Of a stretch of 16,924 nt of DNA, positions 1 through 6,035 are shown piece by piece (the first letter of the stretch is position 1; each line of letters opens with the position of its first letter). This DNA comes from Methyloceanibacter sp. (GTDB lineage: Bacteria > Pseudomonadota > Alphaproteobacteria > Rhizobiales > Methyloligellaceae), in the NCBI GenBank assembly GCA_016649675.1, contig JAENXG010000021.1, positions 1-16,924 on the forward strand, written 5' to 3'. The position numbers were made by a program, and so were the translations under genes. The notes beneath the pieces were generated by a model. It had not been told where the DNA came from and searched no databases. It was given only the letters and a program-made list of their open reading frames with translations.

Positions 1-1
1 C

Positions 2-241
2 AAGGTCGTCAAGGTGATGGAGTTCGGCGCCTTCGTGAATTTCTTCGGCGCCAAAGACGGTCTCGTGCACATCTCGCAACTGACCGACGGCCGGCCCAAG
101 GCCGTGACCGACGTGGTCAAGGAAGGCGATCAGGTGTGGGTAAAGCTGCTCGGCTTCGACGACCGCGGCAAGGTCAGGCTGTCGATGAAGGTCGTCGATC
201 AGACGACCGGACACGAGGTCGAGAAGGCAAGCGCCGAATAA
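2..241 (+). CDS. pnp: Polyribonucleotide nucleotidyltransferase (PNPase), C-terminal end with S1 domain, partial
   Basis: This is the 3' end of a gene that enters from the left edge; the open frame begins at base 2 and stops with TAA at 239-241. The visible 79 residues form most of an S1 RNA-binding domain: EFGAFVNFFGAKDGLVHISQL, cut here to its core GAFVNFFG and GLVHIS, followed by VKEGDQVWVKLLGFD and the closing KVRLSMK. That order and the short charged tail are typical of alphaproteobacterial PNPase, the phosphorolytic 3'-5' exonuclease that degrades RNA in the degradosome. The catalytic RNase PH domains and the KH domain lie outside the window, so the identification rests on the S1 domain and tail alone. 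Ribosomal protein S1 or another S1 protein is possible but fits the tail less well. Confidence 0.85.
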   Translation, partial: KVVKVMEFGAFVNFFGAKDGLVHISQLTDGRPKAVTDVVKEGDQVWVKLLGFDDRGKVRLSMKVVDQTTGHEVEKASAE

Positions 242-244
242 AAC

Positions 245-265
245 GGGGGGGCCTTTAGCCCCCCT
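245..265 (+). terminator. GC-rich hairpin after pnp
   Basis: Four bases after the pnp stop codon a run of seven G and a C (245-252) can pair with G, six C and a T (258-265), giving an eight-pair stem closed by the five-base loop CTTTA. There is no T tract after it, so it is an atypical intrinsic terminator or a 3'-end-stabilising hairpin. It sits between two convergent genes and could serve both. Confidence 0.6.
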
Positions 266-267
266 CC

Positions 268-471
268 TCATCCAGCCTTGTCGTCCTTGAGGCATTTGGT
301 GGCGATGACAAGATATTCGTCCTTGTGCTGACCTTGCCACTCCTCAGACTTGGCCCTCGCCTGCCCATTGCAAACCAGCACGTCCTCAAAACTCACGTCG
401 GGCAAAGGGATCTCCGAGCAGGTGTGGGGCTCGGCCACAAGACACGCAATAATCACGAGATGGGCAGCCAT
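268..471 (-). CDS. Small cysteine-containing protein of unknown function, 67 aa
   Basis: No known function. The start is taken as the ATG at 469-471 because a strong GGAGG lies 11 bases upstream of it; a TTG six codons further up is open but lies in that ribosome binding site. The protein begins with a short hydrophobic stretch (HLVIIACLVA), too short for a confident signal peptide. Four cysteines at residues 10, 18, 34 and 60, the PHTCSEIPLPD segment, a GQA motif and a Trp-(x)3-His spacing resemble, from memory, small hypothetical proteins of about 70 residues common in Hyphomicrobiales. The gene is convergent with pnp, three bases beyond the pnp hairpin, and is separated from the upstream fabI operon by a terminator-like hairpin, so it probably has its own promoter. 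Real coding is supported by the ribosome binding site and the regular cysteine layout, but the assignment is moderate. Confidence 0.62.
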   Translation of the reverse strand: MAAHLVIIACLVAEPHTCSEIPLPDVSFEDVLVCNGQARAKSEEWQGQHKDEYLVIATKCLKDDKAG

Positions 472-498
472 CGATCGTCTTTCCTCCAAGGTGGTCGG

Positions 499-527
499 AA
501 ACCCCGCGCGATCCTAGTTGCGCGGGG
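499..527 (-). terminator. Probable intrinsic terminator of the fabA-fabB-fabI operon
   Basis: Read on the minus strand, 56 bases after the fabI stop codon, CCCCGCGC (527-520) can pair with GCGCGGGG (509-502) around a ten-base loop, and the stem is followed by TTT. The eight-pair all-GC stem with a short T run is a reasonable Rho-independent terminator and would insulate the small downstream gene. Confidence 0.6.
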
Positions 528-583
528 GCAGTCTCACAACAATTTCCGTGCTTTAGCCGAAAAGGCCGCACCGCGCCCCAGCG

Positions 584-1468
584 CTATTGGGCGGCTTCCC
601 GCGGCGCCTTCTCGACGGGGGCCTCGGCCTCCTCGCCGCCTTGCTCCATGGACTTGAGCGCCGCGAGATGCGGCATGGCGATGGTCGAGTAGCCGCAATC
701 CACGAAATGCACCTCGCCGGTGACCGCGCCTGACAGGTCCGACAGGAGATAGAGCGCGGCACCGCCGACCTCATCGAGGGTGGGCGAGCGGCGCATCGGC
801 GCGTTGCGCTGCTGATAATGGAGCAGCGTGCGTGCCTCCGAGATGCCGGCGCCGGCGAGCGTGCGCATCGGCCCCGCCGACAGCGCATTCACCCTGATCC
901 CTTGCGGGCCGAAGTCGGAGGCAAGGTAGCGGACGCTCGTCTCAAGCGCCGCCTTAGCGACGCCCATGACGTTGTAGCAGGGCACGACGCGCGTCGCTCC
1001 GCCATAGGTGAGCGTCAACAACGAGCCGCCGGACGGCATCAGGTCGGCGGCAAGCTTGCAGATCTCGGTGAACGAGAAGCACGAGATCACCATGGTGTGC
1101 TCGAAGTTCTTGCGGGTCGTGTCGGCATAGCGGCCACGGAGCTCGTTGCGGTCGGAGAAGGCGAGCGCATGCACGACGAAATCGAGCGACCCCCACTTTT
1201 TTCCGATCACCTCGAACACGCGCTCGACGCTCTTGAGATCCTCGACGTCGGCCTTCTCGATGATCTTCGCGCCGATGCCCTCCGCGAGAGGAACGGCGCG
1301 GCGCCCGAAGGCGCCCCCCTGATAGCTGAAGGCAAGCTCGGCGCCATGGCCGTGCAGCACGCGGGCGATGCCCCAGGCGATCGAGCGGTCGTTGGCGACA
1401 CCCATCACCAACCCCCTCTTCCCGGCCATCAACGGCGCGGGCTCGGCGATATCTCTTGTTGTTGCCAT
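584..1468 (-). CDS. fabI: Enoyl-[acyl-carrier-protein] reductase (NADH), FabI
   Basis: FabI reduces trans-2-enoyl-ACP to acyl-ACP, the last step of each fatty-acid elongation cycle in the cytosol. The 294-residue product is an atypical short-chain dehydrogenase: the N-terminal nucleotide-binding stretch GLVMGVANDRSIAWGIA (19-35), the HALAFSD segment (100-106), and the catalytic Tyr165-x6-Lys172 pair (YNVMGVAK), with NALSAGP (194-200) and the cofactor-side end of the fold GEVHFVDCGYS (251-261) all present. The start is the ATG at 1466-1468; a longer open frame runs back into the fabB 3' end and has no family support. FabI usually ends soon after the GYS motif, so the last 25-30 residues, rich in Glu, Ala and Pro, are a non-conserved tail. 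The gene lies 46 bases after fabB and is the last of the fabA-fabB-fabI operon. Confidence 0.96.
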   Translation of the reverse strand: MATTRDIAEPAPLMAGKRGLVMGVANDRSIAWGIARVLHGHGAELAFSYQGGAFGRRAVPLAEGIGAKIIEKADVEDLKSVERVFEVIGKKWGSLDFVVHALAFSDRNELRGRYADTTRKNFEHTMVISCFSFTEICKLAADLMPSGGSLLTLTYGGATRVVPCYNVMGVAKAALETSVRYLASDFGPQGIRVNALSAGPMRTLAGAGISEARTLLHYQQRNAPMRRSPTLDEVGGAALYLLSDLSGAVTGEVHFVDCGYSTIAMPHLAALKSMEQGGEEAEAPVEKAPREAAQ

Positions 1469-1514
1469 GTTTTTTACTCTGGTTGTGGGTTGACCCGCGT
1501 CGGCTCCCGTCCCT

Positions 1515-2732
1515 TTAACTCTCCACCCGGCGGAATACGAGTGTGGCGTTAGTACCGCCAAATCCGAAGCTGTTAGACATCACGGCGTTAATGGCGACGT
1601 TGTCCCGGCGCTTGCGCACGATGGGCATGTCGGCAACGGCGGGATCAATGGTCTCGATATTTGCGGATTCGCAGATGAAGCCGTTATTCATCATCAGCAA
1701 CGAATAGATCGCCTCATGCACACCGGCACCGCCGAGCGAATGGCCGGTCAGCGATTTGGTCGCGCTGATGGGCGGGCATTTATCGCCGAACACCGCGCGG
1801 ATCGCCTCGATCTCGCGCAAATCACCGATCGGCGTCGAGGTGGCGTGGGGATTGATGTAGCCGATCTCGCCGTCGATGTTCTGCATCGCCATGCGCATGC
1901 AGCGCACGGCACCCTCGCCCGACGGCTGCACCATGTCGAAGCCGTCGGAGGTGGCGCCATAGCCGACCAGCTCGCCATAGAGCCGCGCGCCCCGGGCGCG
2001 GGCATGCTCAAGCTCCTCGAGCACGACGACGCCGGCGCCGCCGGCAATGACGAAGCCGTCGCGGGCGACGTCATAGGCGCGGCTCGCCACCTCGGGCCGG
2101 TCGTTGAAATCCGACGACATGGCGTTCATGGCGTCGAACAGGACGGACAGGGTCCAGTCGAGCTCCTCGCCGCCGCCGGCAAACACGATGTCCTGCTTGC
2201 CCATTTGGATGAGTTCCGAGCCATTGCCGATGCAATGCGCGCTCGTCGAGCAGGCCGAGGAGATCGAATAGCTCACGCCCTTGATGTGATAGGGCGTGGA
2301 GAGCGTGGCCGAGTTGGTCGAGCACATGGCCTTCGGCACCTCGAATGGCCCCACTTTCTTCGGGCCCTTCTCGCGAGTGGTATCGGCAGCCTGGACGATG
2401 GCGCGGGTCGAGGGGCCGCCAGAGCCCATGATGAGCCCGGTCTTCTCGTTGGAGACGTCCTTCTCCTCGAGACCCGCATCGCGGATCGCCTGCTCCATGG
2501 CGATGTAGTTCCAGGCGGCGCCCTCTCCCATGAAGCGGCGCACCTTGCGGTCGATCATCCCTTCCCATTCAAGCTTGGGCGCGCCATGCACCTGGCAGCG
2601 AAAGCCGAGCTCGGCATATTTGTCAGCCTTGACGATGCCGGATTTCGCCTCGCGCAGAGAGGCGAGCACCTCCTGGGCGCTGTTGCCGATGGAGGACACG
2701 ATGCCCATGCCGGTCACGACCACACGTCTCAT
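1515..2732 (-). CDS. fabB: Beta-ketoacyl-ACP synthase I, FabB
   Basis: FabB condenses malonyl-ACP with acyl-ACP and is the synthase that elongates the cis-3-decenoyl product of FabA, so the pair commits carbon to unsaturated fatty acids. The thiolase-fold Cys-His-His triad is complete: Cys161 in SSACSTSAH, His296 in NPHATSTP and His331 in KSLTGHSLGG, with the structural Lys326 before it. The C-terminal SNSFGFGGTNATLVF motif is intact. At 405 residues the length equals the family norm. The start is the ATG at 2730-2732, the MRRVVVTG beginning usual for the family, with AAGGA ten bases upstream; an open frame eight codons longer lacks support. It follows fabA by 45 bases. Confidence 0.97.
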   Translation of the reverse strand: MRRVVVTGMGIVSSIGNSAQEVLASLREAKSGIVKADKYAELGFRCQVHGAPKLEWEGMIDRKVRRFMGEGAAWNYIAMEQAIRDAGLEEKDVSNEKTGLIMGSGGPSTRAIVQAADTTREKGPKKVGPFEVPKAMCSTNSATLSTPYHIKGVSYSISSACSTSAHCIGNGSELIQMGKQDIVFAGGGEELDWTLSVLFDAMNAMSSDFNDRPEVASRAYDVARDGFVIAGGAGVVVLEELEHARARGARLYGELVGYGATSDGFDMVQPSGEGAVRCMRMAMQNIDGEIGYINPHATSTPIGDLREIEAIRAVFGDKCPPISATKSLTGHSLGGAGVHEAIYSLLMMNNGFICESANIETIDPAVADMPIVRKRRDNVAINAVMSNSFGFGGTNATLVFRRVES

Positions 2733-2777
2733 GGGGTCAAAGTCCTTGGGAACCAACGCCGCTTGCGGCGCACAAGG

Positions 2778-3308
2778 TCAGACACTAGCGGGTGCGGCTT
2801 CGCCCGCCTGGAAGAGGCCGACCCGCAAGTCCTTGGCCGTATAGATGGTCTCGCCGTCGGCTTTCAGCCAGCCGTCGCCGGTGCCGAGGGTGAACTTCCG
2901 CCGGATCACGCGCCGGAGCTCGACGACATATTCGACCTTGCGCATGGTCGGCAGCACCATGCCGGAGAATTTGACCTCGCCGACGCTCAAGGCCCGCCCC
3001 TTTCCTGGCGCGCCGAGCCAGCCGAGGAAGAAGCCGAGCAGCTGCCAGAGCGCATCGAGGCCGAGGCAGCCCGGCATGACGGGATCGCCCTTGAAATGGC
3101 AGGGAAAGAACCAGAGATCGGGCTTCACATCGAGCTCGGCCACGATACGTCCCGCGCCGTGCTCGCCGCCCTCCTCACTCACCTCCGAGATGCGGTCGAA
3201 CATCAGCATCGGCGGGAGCGGCAGTTGCGCGTTGCCGGGGCCGAACAATTCGCCCCGCGCGCAGGCAAGCAGGTCCTCGTACTGAAATTGGTCCCGCCGT
3301 TGTGGCAT
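2778..3308 (-). CDS. fabA: 3-hydroxydecanoyl-ACP dehydratase/isomerase, FabA
   Basis: FabA dehydrates 3-hydroxyacyl-ACP and isomerises trans-2-decenoyl-ACP to cis-3-decenoyl-ACP, the branch point for anaerobic-type unsaturated fatty acid synthesis. The 176-residue product is a single hot-dog domain with the active-site His71 in PCHFKGDPVMPG and Asp85 in LGLDALWQ, matching the well-known His70/Asp84 pair of the E. coli enzyme after a one-residue shift. The start is the ATG at 3306-3308, giving MPQRRDQFQY; an upstream frame extension has no family support. It is the first gene of the fabA-fabB-fabI operon and is divergent from irr across a 275-base spacer, an arrangement conserved, as I recall it, in many rhizobia. 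Confidence 0.97.
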   Translation of the reverse strand: MPQRRDQFQYEDLLACARGELFGPGNAQLPLPPMLMFDRISEVSEEGGEHGAGRIVAELDVKPDLWFFPCHFKGDPVMPGCLGLDALWQLLGFFLGWLGAPGKGRALSVGEVKFSGMVLPTMRKVEYVVELRRVIRRKFTLGTGDGWLKADGETIYTAKDLRVGLFQAGEAAPASV

Positions 3309-3583
3309 CGGTCTTAACACTCTCTGCCCAGCTCTCGCCAAACCCGAAACACGGGGGGTTTCCTAACACAGACGGTGGCCCTTCAAAAGCCCGCCTCAGC
3401 GACGGCGTGAGCCTCCGGCATGCCTCGATTCGATGGCATTTTGATGCCGCTCGATCAGCCTCAGGGCTAGCCTTCGGCATAACGCCCAGAGGCGTCGAGC
3501 TGACTTAGGTCAGGTGGCGCGGCGTTGCAGCGGAGGGCGCTTTCAGCCTATATTTCACTGGAGTCTGTCCCCCATGGTCAACG
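3309..3583. promoter_or_regulatory. Divergent regulatory region between fabA and irr
   Basis: This 275-base spacer must hold the promoters of both the fab operon (leftward) and irr (rightward). No gene is convincing within it. An imperfect dyad TGACTTAGGTCA lies at 3501-3512, about 70 bases upstream of irr. I could not recognise an iron control element box, a clear -35/-10 pair, or a known fatty-acid regulator site. The only ribosome-binding-site-like sequence on the plus strand is TGGAG at 3559-3563. Confidence 0.45.
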
Positions 3584-3594
3584 ATGATGCATAG
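3574..3594 (+). CDS. Possible six-codon leader ORF overlapping the irr start (MVNDDA)
   Basis: An ATG at 3574-3576 is ten bases after the only Shine-Dalgarno-like sequence in this leader (GGAG, 3560-3563) and opens a six-codon frame ending at TAG 3592-3594. It overlaps the irr start codon at 3584 in another frame. The irr ATG itself is 20 bases from that GGAG, too far for efficient direct initiation, so irr may be translated by reinitiation or coupling from this short frame. It may also be a chance arrangement; nothing beyond spacing supports it. Confidence 0.3.
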   Translation: MVNDDA

Positions 3595-4042
3595 GCCGCA
3601 GCTGAGCACGCAAAGATTGCTGTCCGAAACGGCGCCGGGAGACGTCGCCAAGCTGTTGCGCGGGGCGGGCCTCAGGCCCACTCGGCAACGCGTCGCGCTC
3701 GCGCATCTCCTCTTTACTGGCGGCGACCGTCACGTCACGGCAGAGACGCTCCACGAGGAGGCGCAAGCCCGCAAAGTGCCAGTGTCGCTCGCCACGGTCT
3801 ACAACACGCTGCACCAATTCACCGGAGCGGGCCTGTTGCGCGAGGTGGCGGTCGAAGGCGCCAAGACCTATTTCGACACCAACACCTCCAACCATTATCA
3901 TTTCTTCTGCGAGGTTTCCGGGCAGCTCATGGATATCTCGACCGGCGCGATCCGCATCGAGGGGCTGCCCGAGGCGCCGGACGGCATGACCATCTCCCGC
4001 GTCGATGTTTTGGTGCGCCTGGTCGACAAGCGCAGCCGCTGA
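3584..4042 (+). CDS. irr: Iron response transcriptional regulator Irr (Fur family)
   Basis: Irr is the rhizobial Fur-family regulator that represses heme and iron-demanding functions under iron limitation and is inactivated or degraded when heme is available. The 152-residue product has the winged-helix domain with GLRPTRQRVALAHLLF (29-44), the recognition-helix region VSLATVYNTLHQF (67-79), and AVEGAKTYFDTNTSNHYHFF (89-108), which matches Irr rather than general Fur or Zur proteins. The dimerisation part follows (MDISTGAIRIEGLPEAPDG). The histidine cluster is His-Tyr-His at 104-106 where Bradyrhizobium Irr has three histidines, and there is no N-terminal Cys-Pro heme regulatory motif, as in rhizobial Irr proteins generally. 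The start is ATG 3584 (or the adjacent ATG 3587); the nearest GGAG is 20 bases upstream. It is divergent from fabA. Confidence 0.9.
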   Translation: MMHRPQLSTQRLLSETAPGDVAKLLRGAGLRPTRQRVALAHLLFTGGDRHVTAETLHEEAQARKVPVSLATVYNTLHQFTGAGLLREVAVEGAKTYFDTNTSNHYHFFCEVSGQLMDISTGAIRIEGLPEAPDGMTISRVDVLVRLVDKRSR

Positions 4043-4054
4043 TCCCTGTCAAAG

Positions 4055-4146
4055 ACCTCATGGTGAGGAGCGGCCGAAGGCCGCGTCGCGAACCATGTGG
4101 CCCACCCTTTGAGACGGCCGCGTTCCGCGGCCTCCTCAGGGTGAGG
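4055..4146. repeat. Palindromic intergenic repeat between irr and the SH3 gene
   Basis: The spacer between two convergent genes is filled by a 92-base element with complementary ends. The left arm (4055-4097) starts ACCTCATGGTGAGGAG and continues through GGCCGAAGGCCGCGTC; the right arm (4108-4146) is a near reverse complement, ending CTCCTCAGGGTGAGG. Each arm also contains its own small hairpin (CCTCA/TGAGG and GGCC/GGCC). From memory, closely similar sequences are dispersed in Bradyrhizobium-like genomes as REP-type elements. It may act as a two-way transcription stop. Confidence 0.8.
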
Positions 4147-4168
4147 CAGAATGTGGTCGGAGCAGGCG

Positions 4169-4711
4169 CTACTTGATCTCCTCGCCCTTATAGACGCCCC
4201 AGAGCTGGTCCTGCTGCACATAGCCCGAATAGTCGTCGACCGACAGCTCGCACCAGGTTCCGTCGCAGGTGAGCACATTGCCAAGCACGCCCGACTGAAG
4301 CTCGGCCACCACGCGCGAGCTCGTCGACGCGCTGCCGTAAAGGAGCACGCTGGCCTGGTCCTTCGACCACGGGGTGATAAGCACGGTGCGCCTGGCGCTG
4401 AGCAGGCTATGAAATACCCAGCCGTCGGCCCCTTCGCTGTCGCGCACCCGCCGCCAGTTCTCCGATTCGGCGATCACCTCGACGGGGAGGCCGGCGCGGG
4501 AAAACACCCAGACGATTGACTGATCGGTGCTCGGCCCCTTGCGCACATTGACCTTATCCGACTTGAGGCTGACGAAGCGCGGCACGGGCAGCGAGGTCTT
4601 GCCCTCGACCGCGGCTTTCTTGACGTTGTCCTCGGCGGCGCTTCTCTCGACGCCGGCCACGAGGATCAGCCCTAAGGCCATCCCGATCGCAATGAAAATC
4701 CGATGCCCCAC
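4169..4711 (-). CDS. Secreted protein with two SH3-like (bacterial SH3) domains
   Basis: The 180-residue product starts with a signal peptide: Arg4, a hydrophobic core (IFIAIGMALGLILVAGV) and a SAA-type cleavage site near residue 26. Two SH3-like barrels follow. The first, about residues 46-110, holds VNVRKGPS (54-61), the hallmark of bacterial SH3 domains, and DGWVFHSLLS (96-105). The second, about 111-175, has the equivalent positions VLLYGSAS and SGYVQQDQLWGVY, with Cys149 and Cys154 able to form a disulfide. Such proteins (COG3807 type) are periplasmic and are thought to bind cell-wall peptides or other partners; no enzymatic residues are seen. The start is GTG at 4709-4711 with GGGGG upstream; an internal ATG at residue 11 would shorten the signal peptide. 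It is convergent with irr and divergent from the dehydrogenase gene. Confidence 0.82.
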   Translation of the reverse strand: MGHRIFIAIGMALGLILVAGVERSAAEDNVKKAAVEGKTSLPVPRFVSLKSDKVNVRKGPSTDQSIVWVFSRAGLPVEVIAESENWRRVRDSEGADGWVFHSLLSARRTVLITPWSKDQASVLLYGSASTSSRVVAELQSGVLGNVLTCDGTWCELSVDDYSGYVQQDQLWGVYKGEEIK

Positions 4712-4942
4712 CCTATCAACCCCCGCCCCGGCACAAGACGATGCAAGCCTTCCCGGACGCCGCAGGCCCCCGAATCGGCTGCCTTCTGGATGGACTAGAA
4801 AAGTGAAAGGATCGTGGCCCTAAGCCAAGATGACGCTTTATCTCGCAAAGCCGGTTCTGTTAGAGAAAGCGGCGCGCTTTCCACAAGCGTACCGATTTGA
4901 CGCGGGAGGGGCCCTCCCGCCCCAATCCTAACTGGTCTGGTA
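4712..4942. promoter_or_regulatory. Divergent spacer with two perfect inverted repeats
   Basis: This 231-base region separates the SH3-protein gene (leftward) from the 2-hydroxyacid dehydrogenase gene (rightward) and must carry both promoters. It holds two perfect inverted repeats: GAAAGCG-GCG-CGCTTTC at 4865-4881 and GCGGGAGGG-G-CCCTCCCGC at 4902-4920. The second ends 22 bases before the dehydrogenase ATG. I see no gene and no clear sigma-70 promoter. Confidence 0.5.
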
Positions 4943-5932
4943 ATGGCTGAACGACCGATCGTTATCGTCACCCGCAAGCTCCCCGACGTCGTGGAGACGA
5001 GACTGCGCGAGCTGTTCGACGCGCGGCTCAATCTCGACGACAAGCCGTTCTCGCGCGAGGAGCTGATCGAGGCGGTGAAGACCGCCAACGTGCTGGTGCC
5101 GACCGTCACCGACCGCATCGACCGCGGGGTGCTGAGCCAGGCCGGGCCCGACCTCAAGCTCATCGCCCAGTTCGGCACGGGCGTCGACAATATCGACCTC
5201 GAGACGGCGCGGAACCGGAGCATCCTCGTCACCAACACGCCCGGCGTGCTGACCGAGGACACCGCCGACATGACCATGGCGTTGATCCTTGCCGTGCCGC
5301 GGCGGCTCACCGAGGGTGCCGCCATGCTGCGCGCCGGAAACAGCGAGTGGCAGGGCTGGTCCCCGACCTGGATGCTCGGCCACCGCATCTACGGCAAGCG
5401 GCTCGGCATCGTCGGCATGGGGCGCATCGGCCAGGCCGTGGCCAAGCGGGCGCGGGCTTTCGGCCTGCAGATCCACTATCACAACCGCCGCCGCGTGGCG
5501 CCCGAGATCGAGAAATCGCTCGAGGCGACCTATTGGGACAGCCTCGACCAGATGCTGGCGCGGATGGACATCATCTCCGTAAACTGCCCGCATACGCCGG
5601 CGACCTACCACCTGCTCTCGGCCCGCAGGCTCGCGCTCATGAAGCCCTCCGCCTATATCGTCAACACCGCGCGGGGTGAGGTGATCGACGAGAACGCGCT
5701 GGCCCGCATGATCGAGAACAACGAGCTCGGCGGGGCGGGCCTCGACGTATTCGAGCACGAGCCGGCGGTGAACCCGAAGCTCTTGAAGAGCGACCGGGTG
5801 GTGGTCCTGCCGCATATGGGCTCGGCCACGCTCGAGGGTCGCGTCGATATGGGGGAGAAGGTCATCATCAACATCAAGACCTTCCTCGACGGCCACGCCC
5901 CGCCCGACCGCGTCCACCCCGCGATGTTCTAG
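4943..5932 (+). CDS. D-isomer-specific 2-hydroxyacid dehydrogenase (glyoxylate/hydroxypyruvate reductase type)
   Basis: This cytosolic enzyme family interconverts 2-ketoacids and D-2-hydroxyacids; closest in feel are glyoxylate/hydroxypyruvate reductases. The 329-residue product has the Rossmann motif GIVGMGRIGQAVAKRA (155-170), the substrate-loop sequence QFGTGVDNID (76-85), and the catalytic triad Arg244 (NTARGEVIDE), Glu273 (DVFEHEP) and His291 (LPHMGSATLE). After the second beta strand the sequence is HNRRR (180-184), basic where NAD-specific members have an acidic residue, so NADPH is the likelier cofactor. Length is normal and lacks the C-terminal ACT domain of many SerA enzymes, which argues against phosphoglycerate dehydrogenase. 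The ATG at 4943 has only a weak ribosome binding site and lies just downstream of a strong hairpin. Exact substrate is unproven. Confidence 0.9.
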   Translation: MAERPIVIVTRKLPDVVETRLRELFDARLNLDDKPFSREELIEAVKTANVLVPTVTDRIDRGVLSQAGPDLKLIAQFGTGVDNIDLETARNRSILVTNTPGVLTEDTADMTMALILAVPRRLTEGAAMLRAGNSEWQGWSPTWMLGHRIYGKRLGIVGMGRIGQAVAKRARAFGLQIHYHNRRRVAPEIEKSLEATYWDSLDQMLARMDIISVNCPHTPATYHLLSARRLALMKPSAYIVNTARGEVIDENALARMIENNELGGAGLDVFEHEPAVNPKLLKSDRVVVLPHMGSATLEGRVDMGEKVIINIKTFLDGHAPPDRVHPAMF

Positions 5933-6035
5933 GCCGGGGCTGCATTCCGGTCATTTGCGGGCTGGTTGACTGGATTGACATTGCCCCCTTGGAGGCATTC
6001 CCTAGGGCGGTGCCGAGGCCGGAGGAGACAGAGCC

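Noticed and set aside
1469..1561. A 31-codon N-terminal extension of FabI
   Set aside because: It would overlap the fabB 3' end; family proteins start near the ATG at 1468.
1716..3317. A 533-codon open frame on the plus strand across fabB and fabA
   Set aside because: It is antisense to two complete, well-recognised genes. High-GC codon bias opens the opposite strand, and the translation is His/Arg/Ala-rich with no domain.
3501..3512. TGACTTAGGTCA as an operator for fabA or irr
   Set aside because: Short and imperfect, and it matches no operator I can name; left only as a note in the spacer entry.
4928..5917. A 329-codon open frame on the minus strand opposite the dehydrogenase
   Set aside because: The plus-strand frame has all catalytic and Rossmann motifs; the antisense translation has none and arises from codon bias.
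5966..6000. TTGACT/TTGACA sequences before the secreted-protein gene as a sigma-70 promoter
   Set aside because: A -35-like hexamer exists but no acceptable -10 follows at 16-18 bases.
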